Part shown: positions 12,801-23,566 of the stretch, in pieces
Numbering within the stretch: the stretch's first letter is position 1
Layout of the letters: the number at the start of each line of letters is the position of its first letter
Source: Zygnema cylindricum
Taxonomy: Eukaryota; Streptophyta; Zygnematophyceae; Zygnematales; Zygnemataceae
Length of the DNA stretch: 64,000 bases
Direction of reading: 5' to 3'
Assembly (NCBI GenBank): GCA_037447655.1
Contig: JBBHKE010001230.1
Coordinates: 98,158 to 162,157, forward strand
Program-made: the position numbers and the translations under genes
The notes under the pieces: model-generated
Seen by the model: only the letters and a program-made list of their open reading frames with translations
Databases searched by the model: none
What the model was told of the DNA's origin: nothing

Positions 12801-15800
12801 GCTTTTAGGGTTTTTTAGAGTCTTTACGGTTATTGTCTCTTAATATAACCACATATTATTCCACTTAGATATTTTACCATTCCTGGTTTGACTGTACTTG
12901 TTTCCAGGGTTTTTAGGGTTTTTTAGGGTTTTTAGAGTTTTTACTGTTTTTAGAGTTTTTAAGGTTATTGTCTCTTAATATAACCACATATTATTCCACT
13001 TAGATATTTTACCATCCCTGATTTGACTGTACTTGTTTCCAGGGTTTTTAGGGTTTTTTAGGGTATTTTAGGGTTTTATAGGGTTTTTAGGGTTTTAGAG
13101 TTTTTGGAGTTTTTTAGAGTTTTTCAGGTTATTGTGACTTACATATTATTCTACTTAGATATTTTACCGTCCCTGGTTTGACTGTTCTTGTTTCAAGGGT
13201 TTTTTAGGGTTTTTAGTGTTTTTTAGGGTTTTAGAGTTTTTAGAGGTTTTTAGAGTGTTTAAGGTTATTGTCTCTTAATATAACCACATATTATTCCACT
13301 CAGATTGTTTACCGTCCCTAGTTTGACTGTACTTGTTCTAGGGTTTTTAAGGGTTTTTTAGGGTTTTTTAGGGTTTTTAGAGTTTTTATAGCTTTTAGAG
13401 TTTTTGAAGTTTTTTAGAGAGTTTTTTTAGGTTATTGTAACTTAATATAACCACATATTATTCCACTCCGATAGTTAACCATCCCTCGTTTGACTGTACT
13501 TGTTTCTAGGGTTTTTAGGGTTTTTGAGGGTCTTTAGGGTTTTTAGTGTTTTTTAGGGTTTTTAGATTTTTGAAAGTTTTTTAGATTTTTTTAGGTTATT
13601 GTAACTTAATATAACCACATATTATTCCACTCAGATAGTTTACCATCCCTGGTTACTAATGTTAAGCAATTGAAAAGGTTTTATTTGCAGGTTTTCTCTA
13701 TTAAATAAAAAGAAAGTGTCTGCTTCAGGGAATTAAACAACCATTGTGTATTCGATGCTTGGTCCTGGCATACAACACAGGGTAGCAATTCAATAAAGAT
13801 GTGATATTGCATCATATGGTGTCAATTGTTGCTATGCTCCAGTGCATAGATTAAGAAAAGCAAGGCAATGGTGTAAGGGAAGCTAAAAGAAGATTTGGAG
13901 AAGGCTTTCTAAATACTTACATTCTTCTTATATTGGTTGTGAGATTGACAGTGTTGCAAAAATAGAAGAATTGAAGCGAGACCTGGTGTCATCGCAATCA
14001 GAACGACAGAACCTACTTTCCATTGCTCAAGAGCTATCAGCAAGAAAGGTTAAATTTCTCAGCAAAAACTGATTCAAAATTTAGTATCGGATATTGGAGA
14101 TTGAAAATTAGAATTGAATATTTACTCTCCAACATGACACACTAGACAAAGGATTTCACATCTTGTGTATGAGGTTGGAGCAAAGGTCATGGAGCCTCCA
14201 ACGTTGAACATAAACAACAACATTGGAATAACATTTAAATCAAACAAGATATTAAGCAGGAGCATCAGCGCTATTCACAGATTCTTGAATGCTGTGTTGG
14301 GCCAAATAATTATCTCCTTTGCTTTCGGAATTTGCATAAGAATAACTCTACTAGGAACAATAAATGTGAAATATACAAGCAAAGTTGGGTAATCTTACTT
14401 ATCAGAACATGGTGCTTACACGAGCGTTCCTTAGTGATGCCTTCATACTTCAGAAGAAACCAAACTCAACAATTGGGCTTTTTTTTTCTTTCTCCTTTCT
14501 GGCGTGTGTAAATAGAAAACATTGGCACATGAGACCGAGATGATGGAAGCTCGTGCAAAATCAGCAAAAGGAAAACTGCAGAAAGTAACAGATTTCTTGT
14601 TGGAGACGGAGAAAACCTGGGGATCTAAACGACTTTGCCAAGAAAGTGTAAAAGTAGACACAGAAGAAACTGAGGCTCATTTCGAAGAAGAAGCTATAGA
14701 CCTAGCCAGCCAAGAGGTGGCTCTGGAGGAATTACGCAGGTGCGCTCTTCAAAGTCCTTCGGGCCCTCAAATACCCTGGAAAAAACTCTAAAACACCCCA
14801 AGAACACTTAAAAACCTCTCAGAAACCCTAAAAAACCTTCAAACCTACAAACCCTACGAGGCCCTAAAATGCCTAAGAAAACCGTCTACAGTGTAAAGTC
14901 AAGATAAACTTGTCTAATTTCAAACGCGTTTTCAGAGCCTATTTCAGGTGCGGTGCAATATGGCGAATCAAAAAATTGAGTTTTGACATCTAATGAAATG
15001 TGCACGTTGTGGCAAAGGACATAATATATTCTATTATTTTGACGGAGAGCAAGAGGAAGTGTGACGATGGGGAAAGAATTCTCCAAGAATGTTAAGCAAT
15101 TAAAGCCACGAAAAATTTACTTCGTGTCCATATTTGTAAAAACTACTTTCCTCTAGACAGTTTTTTTCAAAGCGTGACTCTGAAATTGTTTGTGTGTGAA
15201 CTCCCAGTAAAAGCCAATAGCGTAGTGACAACCAATCCGGAAAACCTTCATATGCAGATCTGTTGATCACAAAGCGTTGGAGGATGACGTAAAAATTCGA
15301 CATCAAAGTGCTTGCATTTCCTCGAAGTTTGCAGAGATAAATGATAATATTAAAGCCACTACTCTCAGAAAAGATGATCTGGAAACTCGTCGTTTTGATG
15401 AATTTTGCGATGCCATGGCCAAGGTATGTTGGAGGTTTTCTCCTATAAATGGCATTCATCTTTCCATATTTTGTATTTCCTGCAAATATAATTCCATTAG
15501 CCTCCAATGTGTACAGTATGATGGATATCATATGTAAATCATAAGCGTACAAGAATGGATAGACCTACTTCGTAATGTTTTTTGTGCAGATTAACACTCA
15601 TCTATCGAACATATATCGCGGTTTGACCAAACACGGGGATGCATACATTAGCTACACAGAGGAAAAAACTCTTCTTTTCGCAGATGGCGTATACTTCCAT
15701 GGTAACGAACCATCCCAAACGCCAACTTTCCACTTCATTTTATACTCTATGCTTAACATGATACTGCATGTTACTGCTTGTTTTCATTATCATTGATAAG

Positions 15801-16641
15801 GTCAAAAGTTCTGAATGTGTATTTTTTTAAAAGAATAATACTGTACCTCACATCGTGTTCATATACTGTGTTTTGTTACTGGGTTTTCATTTACTCGAAT
15901 TGTGGATATTTCAGTACGACCAGATAGCCATCAATGGCGGCAATTCGGTACACTTTCAGGGGGTCAACAGGCAATGGCTTCATTAGCATTATCGTTCAGT
16001 TTGCAAGCAACTTTTCCGTCCTCATTTTATTTTTTCGACGAATTTGACGCCTCTCTCGACACAGTCAATGCCCGCCAAATCGCACAATATGTGAAGGTGT
16101 GTGATTGTGTCTTATTATCGTTGTTGTTGTTCTGCATTGTGTCTTTTTATTGTTATGATTATTGTGCATTGTGTTTTACGATTGTGTATCAAATTGTTAA
16201 CTCGAGAATTGCCTTTGCACAAACTGGATGGTTAACTCTATATGTTCAAATACCATTATTTGTGTGGACATCATATATTTCAAAGAAGCACAGCGAGGAT
16301 GGGTTGAGCTGCTTATATGGCAGCAGTGTACTCTTTGTCTTGAGTAGATTTGGAAACAATTGTGTTATAATATCTTATACGAGGGTGTGTAATCAATTTT
16401 TCCGGCATTGTGTGTAAATTGTCACGAGGATCCAAATCATTATTAATTATTTGCTCATAGCAGTATATAACACATGTGGAAAAACTTCTTTGCTAACATC
16501 AATTGCCATGTTTCGCAGAATCAAAACACTGCACAATATGTTATTGTATCTCACCGTCCACAAGTATACGGTCTCGCAACTTGTCTTGTTGGGATATACC
16601 ACGGTCACGGCTGTTCTAAATGTATTACGGCAGAGGTTTGA
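5538..16641 (+). CDS. Divergent SMC4-like chromosome ATPase, 21 exons, complete
   Basis: Exons: 5538-6047, 6287-6412, 6887-7002, 7262-7330, 7553-7613, 7897-8060, 8234-8270, 8576-8686, 9053-9187, 9434-9724, 9900-9968, 10133-10297, 10411-10619, 10819-11125, 11400-12097, 13952-14048, 14516-14739, 15258-15423, 15590-15701, 15915-16096, 16519-16641. All borders are GT-AG and every phase agrees; the product is about 1323 aa, normal for SMC4. In order it has an acidic N-terminal extension, Walker A GSNGSGKS (about 163-170), Q-loop FIVMQNQ, a first coiled coil, a hinge (about 650-790), a second coiled coil, signature LSGGQQ (about 1236-1241), Walker B FYFFDE (about 1260-1265) and a final LVGIY block. 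SMC proteins are ring ATPases that shape chromosomes; SMC4 is a condensin core subunit. YLEELIGT after the Q-loop and the LVGIY...CSKCIT end match SMC4 best. It is clearly diverged (DEFDASLD instead of DEIDAALD), so a paralogue is more likely than the housekeeping condensin subunit. The start is the first in-frame ATG. Confidence 0.85.
8681..8980 (+). repeat. Three 100-bp tandem repeats spanning an exon end
   Basis: A 100-bp unit is repeated three times at 8681, 8781 and 8881 with only a few differences. The unit starts with the last six coding bases of SMC exon 8 (ATCCAT) followed by its splice donor GTGGGC, so the donor is triplicated. Each unit also has a T tract followed by TTACAG, an acceptor-like site. 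Confidence 0.95.
9790..9862 (+). repeat. (TTA)n (TA)n (T)n microsatellite
   Basis: Simple-sequence run in the intron before SMC exon 11. Confidence 0.95.
12110..13660 (+). repeat. Telomere-like intronic satellite, about ten units
   Basis: Intron 15 of the SMC-like gene is a degenerate satellite. Each unit of about 135-175 bp has a TTTTTAGGG-rich part and a conserved core containing CTTAATATAACCACATATTA, a CCACTYAGATA motif and a TTTGACTGTACTTGTTTC motif. The core recurs about ten times (near 12195, 12363, 12544, 12708, 12840, 12975, 13136, 13273, 13441 and 13607). The TTTAGGG component resembles the plant telomere repeat but is interstitial and interrupted. Confidence 0.9.
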
Positions 16642-17195
16642 CAAACGGAATTTGAAAAACGGGACTGGTTGGAGTTCTATGTACTCTGTTTTAGCTAGGT
16701 GTGTTCCAGAGTTTTGGTTCACCAGCGGTCGGAAACCTAATAAAAAGGTTGCTATGGCTTTTAGTCTTTTGGGTGATGGTTGGACTGTCCTCTCGAGAAA
16801 AGTCAAGTCTATTTCTGGTTTCAAGAAATGTTAGGATTTAGAGACAGGGTGTCTCCATACGGGCGTTATAAGCATAACATCGTCTTTTTATCTTCGGGTG
16901 TAATAAAATTATTATGTGATGTTACTTAAATAAGTTTGTGCATTTTCCGCTATAAAGTGTCGATAACCGTTCGCGATAATCATACAAATGAATAGAAGAT
17001 GGTTCACATCTTATAGCTGAGTTTTTTTTTCGTGTTGTGTGTTTAATATTGATGTTTTAAACATTGTTGCATATACCTGTTTCGGCTTTTTGAGTCTTAG
17101 AAGAATTCTTGATTTCAAACACCAATCATGTGGTTGTGGTTGATGTTTAAGTGTTTTTAAAAGCCACACAGAGGCGGTGTTTTTTTGAAATGTTC
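16642..17195. other. SMC-like gene 3' flank
   Basis: The SMC-like 3' UTR and flanking DNA. I see no other gene. An AATAAA-like signal is present near 16902 (GTAATAAAAT). Confidence 0.4.
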
Positions 17196-17659
17196 TCTCA
17201 GAGGTGGCGGTGTATTGATCCAGAGTGTTGTCTGAATCATATTTCGAATGTGCAAAAAAAAATAAAAAATCTATGTGGTGAACCCACGACCTTATGAACA
17301 AATTTCAAGCCGAGAATATCATTCTTTTACGGTTACAACTTCATAAGCTAAAAGAATCAACATACCTTACTAATGAGTGTCAGAATCTCGTAGATAAATT
17401 TTTTTCGTCGGAAAATTATCAATATTTTTCAGAATCAGAATCCCATCGATAAATTTGAATGTCCAAATCTTATCATCTAAATTTTCAGATGCAATTGGAT
17501 TCTCAGAATCAGAGGTTTTATGTGCAAAAAAAATTGGAAACGCCATACGAGATAACAATATATAGTGTTTCCAATTGTTTTCGCAATTTAAACCAATGGT
17601 CAGAAAATTATTGCCGTCATCATTACCACCAGTATCTGTTTTCTACAAAAGGCCAAACT

Positions 17660-19126
17660 AAAAATAGCAGTTGCATAAAAATAGTTTATTGGTGCAAAAT
17701 AAGCATGTTATTAACAGAAAAAGCCAAAACGTACAAATAGGACCCTGACTTCCTAGACTAACTGTCAGAAGCAGAAATCGGTTTGACATTATGACAAATC
17801 ACATTTTAGGAATTGTATTCGAAGCCATACCGAAAACAGGAATGAGCTACGGATTAATTACATTCAAACTGATGGAGCAACCAGTATTCAGAAAAGAAAT
17901 TTACGAATACAAAAAAGGTCATTCTTGCTCTTCTTTTGTCATCGATCTCTTAGGTCGTTATGCTACAAGCAGAAAATATTCACTATCGTAGTTTTTTGTA
18001 TTGTTACTGTAGTTGTTTTATTTGACGGAGGTAACTGCATGAAAAGTTCTGAAGATAAAAACAAACTTAGAAGGATACAAAAGACCCATTATTTCTGATG
18101 TCATTCCACTATATGAACTTGCAATTTTACGTTTTTCTATCTAATAGTGATATTGAAAATGCTTTCATAAAGTCACTTTACCAACCGTTTGATGAATTCG
18201 TCCTCATCTTGAATACTGTTTCAAAAATTTTGTAAAAAGAAATTGCTAAGGGTCTAGCCGTTGGTTTTCTATAGGAATTGCAACTTTATCCTCAAGAAAA
18301 CTTAGTGGTTTTGAAATGAAACTTAGGTTTCACACGACATGTTTTACCCTAGTAAGATTTTACCCTGAGCCATGAAAAAAAAATAAAAATTACGCACAGT
18401 TTTGTCACATATGGCGCGAGTTCACGACTTTCTGCATTCTCGAATAATACATTCACTACAACTTGATGAAAAAATAAGGCAAAATAACTTGTTCTTTTGG
18501 TAAAATAGTAAATACAATGCATAAAAACAATTCGAAAATTGAAGCAGAAAGATTGAAGATATTTTGGTCAATTAATAGAAAACTGAAGGAACACAAAAGA
18601 GTCGATGCATAAATGAAAAATCACAAAATAGTAAACGAGTTATTTCGATAACAGTAACAAGAATATAAGCCAATGGGATGAACAGATACTATTTCTTTTT
18701 GAATTGTACAAAACCTGAGTGTTTTTCCCATAGAACTTGAAGACAAAATCTAATCATTACATCCTTCCTGCGAGATATTTTAATTTCCTCCCAACTTTTT
18801 TTCCTTTTCTAATTTTCTTCTTTTTTTTCCTTCGAATTCCCTCGGTATTTACATACAATTTCAGGTAAGGAAGACATCTTAAAACCATACAAAAAGAAAC
18901 GAACCGAACCAAACTACAATTTTCCATCCTCCTACAAATAAAAAGAAAAACGGAAACCCTAAACCCTGCAAAAAGCTAAAACGAATGGTAAAGGTATCAA
19001 AAAAGGTACCAACAAAAGTACAAGAAAAAACAGTACCAAAAAAAACAAAATACTCTTTTATCATAACTCCAATTCTATCCTTTTTTCCCTCAGAAACCTC
19101 CTCCATCCACACTATTAGACTCCTCC
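17660..19126. other. AT-rich DNA downstream of the Hsp20-like gene
   Basis: No convincing gene. A 66-codon ATG frame at 17791-17991 has no recognisable domain and unremarkable composition; I do not call it. This block is missing from copy B of the duplication. Confidence 0.5.
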
Positions 19127-20209
19127 CTAAACCGCCTTCCCAGCTCCCCCCTCGTCTGCCATCTCAAAATCCACTCCAGATTCGCCACGTGGCTCCACAT
19201 TTCGAATTCCCTCTTCCGTACGGTTCCCGCCTTCCGCATCCTGAGGCCGTCTCGGTACGGTAACCGTCAAAACGCCTTCCGTAATTTCGCACGTGGCAGC
19301 CTCCAGTACGGCATCCTTCGGCAGCGCCACCTGCCGTACGCGAATTCCGAATATTCGTTCGCGAACCAATACGCGTTCGCCTTCCGTTTCGTCTTCCTGC
19401 GGCGACTTCCGCTCCGTACGGATTACCAGTACAATGTCCTCGCGCGTCACGCTGACGTCATCTATTACGACACCTGGCGCGTCCATCCGTACCGTGTACG
19501 CGTCCGTCGACAGGACGACGTCCAGCGGAGCGCTACGTCTGTCACGCCTGTGACTTTTGTCACGCTTGTGTTCTTTGCCGAATTTGTGCTTCTCGTGACA
19601 TCCGTCACGTTCCGAGAAACTTTTGTCTTTTCCGCCGTGGAATCCGTGACGTCCGTGACGTCCGCCGCCGTGGCCGTGACCTCCGTGACATCTGTCACGT
19701 TTGTGACATCCGTGACGGCCGCCGGTCTCTACAGCGGAAGCCGGTTCAGTCGCATCTTCGGCCGCTTTGACGGCCGTCGAGGAATCGTCCTTTTCGTCGG
19801 CTGCTTTTTTGTCGGCCGGCAAAACTTCCTTCCCTCCGACAGTCTCCTCCGGAACCTGGAGAACGGCGGACCGCTCTGAACCCCAGCGACCGTGACGGCC
19901 CCCGTGACGCTTGTCACAACCGTGACACTTGTCACGTCCTCTCCGTCCTCCTTTCCCTTCCCCCTCTCCCTGCTTCCCGCCGGAAACTAAATCCTCTCCT
20001 TCTCCATTCTGACGCCTCACGTGGCGCCCTCCGTGGCCGTGTCCATGACCATGGCCATGTTTCCGTACATGTCCGTACATGTGTCCTTGTCCGTACACGT
20101 GTCCACCGTTGCCCGTGACAGTCGGTAGATGTTTGTGGAAGTGGCGGGGAGACTCTTTGTTTCGCCCGTGGTGGAAATCGCGAGGCGAATCGAGAGAGAG
20201 CGTTTCCAT
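19127..20209 (-). CDS. Small heat-shock protein (Hsp20) with a His/Gly-rich N-terminal region
   Basis: A single-exon frame of 360 codons from ATG to TAG. The first two thirds are rich in His, Gly, Lys and Arg, with clusters GHGHGHGHGG (about 53-62) and HGGHGHGGGRHGRHG (about 176-190) and CHGC/HGCH pairs. The last third is an alpha-crystallin domain: DVVLSTDAYTVRMDAPGV begins the first strands and GVLTVTVPRR closes the last strand. Such proteins are ATP-independent holdases that bind unfolding proteins. The His-rich region is suited to metal binding, but that is inference. Ordinary plant sHSPs are about 150-220 aa with short N-terminal arms, so this long arm is unusual. No intron, targeting peptide or membrane segment is evident. 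It has a shortened twin at 24890-25852. Confidence 0.8.
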   Translation of the reverse strand: METLSLDSPRDFHHGRNKESPRHFHKHLPTVTGNGGHVYGQGHMYGHVRKHGHGHGHGHGGRHVRRQNGEGEDLVSGGKQGEGEGKGGRRGRDKCHGCDKRHGGRHGRWGSERSAVLQVPEETVGGKEVLPADKKAADEKDDSSTAVKAAEDATEPASAVETGGRHGCHKRDRCHGGHGHGGGRHGRHGFHGGKDKSFSERDGCHEKHKFGKEHKRDKSHRRDRRSAPLDVVLSTDAYTVRMDAPGVVIDDVSVTREDIVLVIRTERKSPQEDETEGERVLVRERIFGIRVRQVALPKDAVLEAATCEITEGVLTVTVPRRPQDAEGGNRTEEGIRNVEPRGESGVDFEMADEGGAGKAV

Positions 20210-20930
20210 GGTTTTAAATAAAATCGGCGATATATATATCGGTTGGAACGAAAGTGAAAGAAAAAATTGAAAGTTAGAGGTGTGGAAAGTGTAAAAAAAA
20301 ACCCTAAAAAACCCTTAAAAACCCTAAAAAACCCTAAAAAACCCTAAAAAACCCTAGAAACCCTAAAAATCCTATGAGTAGTACTGTAGATCCGGAAAGC
20401 TGAAGACGAGGGAGGAGAAGGGAGATTTCAGATGGAGGCTAAGGAGGGAGATCTCAAGATGACGCGTATTAGGATTCTTTTGGATGAGATTGTTTCAATT
20501 TTTTGGGAGGGGAGAGAGAGAGAGAGAGAGAAGGTTGAAATTGAAAAATATCGAATCTGGGAACGAGGCTTTATAGTCGAATAGGGGCCGAGGGTTTGTG
20601 TGGTTCTGAAGATAACGTGTTGAGGAATTAATGTTTTCCTTCGTGGATTTTCTCGCCCCCTCATTGGTCGATTGAGACGTGTGATTCAAGAAACGCTGTG
20701 AGCCGTTCGATGGCTGCTGCTGTCAAAAGTATCGCGATCGTGCTTCCCTCATGTGGCGTCACAATGACCAGAATCTGAATCCGCGTTATTTCGTTTGTCA
20801 GACTACTCTCACGACGTATGGAATAAGGCCAGATGTCAGGTAAAACGCAGCAGTTGAATCCTACTGTACATACTTTGCTATTTTGCATGGAGAGTATCTT
20901 TAACGAGCTGCACTGTACTTTCTACAGTTG
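20210..20930 (-). promoter_or_regulatory. Upstream region of the Hsp20-like gene, with telomere-like CCCTAAA repeats
   Basis: Upstream of the minus-strand gene lie an AT-rich GATATATATATC stretch (about 20228-20241), an AACCCTAAAA array (20294-20370) and a GA tract (20513-20531). The same order is kept upstream of copy B. Telo-box motifs (AAACCCTAA) are known plant promoter elements; a regulatory role here is inference. I could not confirm a heat-shock element. Confidence 0.45.
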
Positions 20931-20935
20931 GGCGG

Positions 20936-21223
20936 TACACCATGAATCGCTATTAGTGGTTGAGAAACACATTATTATTAGTGTCACAGAAATGCATGGT
21001 CGACATGGTTGGATACATCGGTTGTTATGTTTTTTTCGTCGCTTAAAAACTTTTTTTTCTCCGTACACACATGTCAGATTGTGGATCTGACGGTTGCGAT
21101 TGGAAGGTTATATTCTCAGCTTCCGATTGGCTGTCTGAAATTAAAAATCGGACATGTGTGTACGGAGAAAAGATGTTTTAAGTGGCGAAATAATTATCAA
21201 CACTAAAAGCGATACACGGTGTA
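20936..21223. mobile_element. TA-flanked MITE, short subfamily (copy A)
   Basis: The ends are TACACCATGAATCGCTATTA and the complement of CTAAAAGCGATACACGGTGTA, flanked by TA. The interior is an inverted repeat around a TCCGTACACACATGT...ACATGTGTGTACGGA stem. It has no coding capacity. TA target duplication and short termini suggest a Tc1/mariner-like origin. Confidence 0.8.
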
Positions 21224-21385
21224 CTGTACAGTGTACAGTACTGTAATTTGTAGGATGACTGTGGTACGGTGATTCTGTCACGACGACGACTCCGCTCTCG
21301 CGTTTCTATCATGACGACTTTAACAAGGCAAACGAAGACGACTCTGTCACAATGAATTAGTTCACGGCAAGTTCTGTGAGCTAAA

Positions 21386-21492
21386 GCTGTCGGGAAAGAA
21401 ACAAGGTACCTTGTACCTTGTACAAGGTACCAAGGTACCAAGGTATCAAGGTACCAAGGTACAAAGGTACAAGGTACAAGGTACAAGGTAAC
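21386..21492 (+). repeat. GTACAAG minisatellite (copy A)
   Basis: A tandem array of roughly 7-bp units around AAGGTAC/ACAAGGT. It is shared with 27026-27196 in the second duplication copy, with a different number of units. Confidence 0.9.
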
Positions 21493-22093
21493 CTTTTCAG
21501 GGACAAGGTAAAGGACATACGACCATCGTCTTTTTGACAGGTCAGTTGCTACAGGATGGCGAAATTTTGCTGCTGTTGAGCCATTCCCGTTGAACTATTC
21601 GAGTACTGTATTGCACTGCATAGAAAGCAGCTGGGTGACTTCTACAGTGATAGGAAGGCTGCGCAAAGTTTGCAATGCGTACATTCAAATAAGATTGTGC
21701 TAAAAAAAAGAGGCAAAGGACTTGTCCTACTAAGAGTTGAGAAGAGATTAAAACCTATGGTAAATGCGCTTTTCTCCAGAACGAGTTGTTAATAAGTTAT
21801 TGTTCGTTTGATGAGTTAACAATGCTCACAGTTACCTGGTAAAACTTTCAATTTTCAAGTTCCGGTTACATGCGTAAAAAGTGAGCCAAAAAAAAATTAA
21901 TGTAAAAGAAAGGATGTAGATCTAGTACACGTTTGATGTGGAGGTTCTATTTTCGTTTTTCGTTTGGTTGACGGCTGAGAATCCTTCATAGCATTCAATA
22001 TCAATGCCGGCATTAAACTGTGCATAGTAAACTTAATCGATCACTGACTCTGCTGATAATAACTCCTAATTAACTGAAGCAATAAAAACTACA

Positions 22094-22480
22094 AAACTCT
22101 GGCTGCCTTATCTCCACAACTAACTAACTATGGCCTGCTTTATCGCTGCAGCTAACTGCAAAACTATGACTGGCTTATCTCTTATGGCCGTTTTATCTCT
22201 GTAACTAACTGCAAATCTATAGATGACTTATCTCTGCAATAACTGCAAAACTATGGTTGCCTTATGTCTGTAACTAACAAAAACTATGGCCGCCTTATCT
22301 TTGCAACCAACTGCAGAAAGCGTGGCTGGCACGTCTCTGCAACTAGTTGTAAAACTATGGCTGCCTTATCTCTGTAACCAACTGCAAAACTTTATCTGGC
22401 TTATTTCTGGAATTAACTGCAAACCTATGGTTGCCTTATTTCTACTGCAAAACCATGGCCGCTTTATCGCTGCAGGACTT
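22094..22480 (+). repeat. Degenerate tandem repeat, about 40-bp unit (copy A)
   Basis: Repeated AACTATGGCTGCCTTATCTC-type units alternating with GTAACTAACTGCAAA. The same array appears at 27385-27720. The reading frames across it are artefacts of the repeat. Confidence 0.8.
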
Positions 22481-23027
22481 CACTTCTGCTGGATCAGACA
22501 AAACAGTAATTGACACAAAGGTGAGGCACGTTTCATCCTACAGTATTTTTGCACTTCAGCTTCAAGATACAGTGCAAGTACACTCTGTTTTTGGTAGTAT
22601 GTTTAGTACAAATGTTGATACTGCTGGCACGTCATCTGTACTATACTGTTACAAAAGTGCAAGCCACGTGACAACATGCCACTTAAACGATTCTCCAAGT
22701 GGATGACTGAGAAGGCTTCGGAGTAAAGAAGTTGTACTTCTCCACAGTAACGGGGAGAACTTTGGTAACTTTGGGGGTAACTTTATGTCCCAAAGTAACT
22801 TAGAAAACCTATAATTTCTTCCTTCCTTTCCCATCACCACTGGAATGTAAGACAAAAACACAATCACTGAGGAAACCAGTCTAACACCTAGTTTCCAATT
22901 ACACCCTTACATCCAGTTCACTACATCATCTCCATCTCCCTATGATGCTGCTTCACCTCTGTAATCTTCAATATCAACACCAGCTGCAGCAATTTCTCCT
23001 CCGGCAGCCATTCCTCCATTTTCATCT

Positions 23028-23566
23028 TCATTTGATACTTCTTCTTTTTCCAAACAAATAACCAGCAGCCATTCCTACGGCGCTTAGGTTTAAGATTATA
23101 GTTCCAGGCATTCCTATCACTCCTATCGACTGCAGAATCGCACACAAACTCCCTTTGGGCACTGCTCCACCATATAAAGCCATCAAACTTGCGGCCCAAG
23201 ATCCTGCATATTATAAGACCAACACACAAAAACATTAAACTGGCAAACTCACATCAGGTCAAAAAATCGTGCAAGTGTCAGAGCACGTAAAAGTGAAAAG
23301 AACACAAGGCAACAAAGGAAACAATTACAAATGATGTTCAGTAACAGTAGCATAACGGAAAATGAATGATGAATGGAAAAGTATAAAAGCGACAAACCTG
23401 CAGCAATGCCGGCGGCTTTGAACCCGGCTAGCTTAATCGCAATTGTGCCTAGGATAGGTGCGAGAATCCCACCGGCAATCGAACTCGCAATCGAATTCGC
23501 AATCGAACTCAAAAATGCCTTCGCCAGCAATGTAAGTTCACTAACTCTGGAACCTATATTGTCCAT
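23028..23566 (-). CDS. IFI6/IFI27 (ISG12)-type small membrane protein
   Basis: Two exons on the minus strand, 23398-23566 and 23028-23203, join in phase 1 to give 114 aa. After a short N-terminal part the protein is a run of small and hydrophobic residues: GGILAPILGTIAIKLAG, then FKAAGIAAGSWAA across the splice junction, then GSLCAILQSIGVIGM, and a basic end GKRRSIK. This glycine/alanine-rich helical pattern with the F-x-AAG-x-AAGS core and LQSIG motif is typical of the Ifi-6-16 family. Animal members sit in mitochondrial or nuclear membranes and modulate apoptosis and interferon responses; what a plant member does is unknown. The ATG at 23564-23566 is the first in frame; upstream codons are open, so an extra 5' exon is possible. 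The donor (GTTTGT) and acceptor (ATGCAG) are both standard. Confidence 0.7.

Larger units (their letters stand above)
17196..22770. repeat. Segmental duplication, copy A
   Basis: This block is repeated in the same orientation at 24488-28020. Matching stretches include 17196-17657, the Hsp20 gene and its upstream region, the TA-flanked MITE, the GTACAAG minisatellite and the TATGGCTGCC tandem region. Copy A is the fuller copy: copy B lacks about 1.65 kb (about 17658-19310) and about 425 bp (about 21500-21925). Confidence 0.9.

Noticed and set aside
12110-13660. A true telomere
   Set aside because: The TTTAGGG runs are degenerate, interrupted by another core sequence, and lie inside an intron between coding exons.
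20210-20500. Heat-shock elements upstream of the Hsp20-like gene
   Set aside because: I found only TTC and GAA words with wrong spacing, not three correctly spaced nGAAn units.
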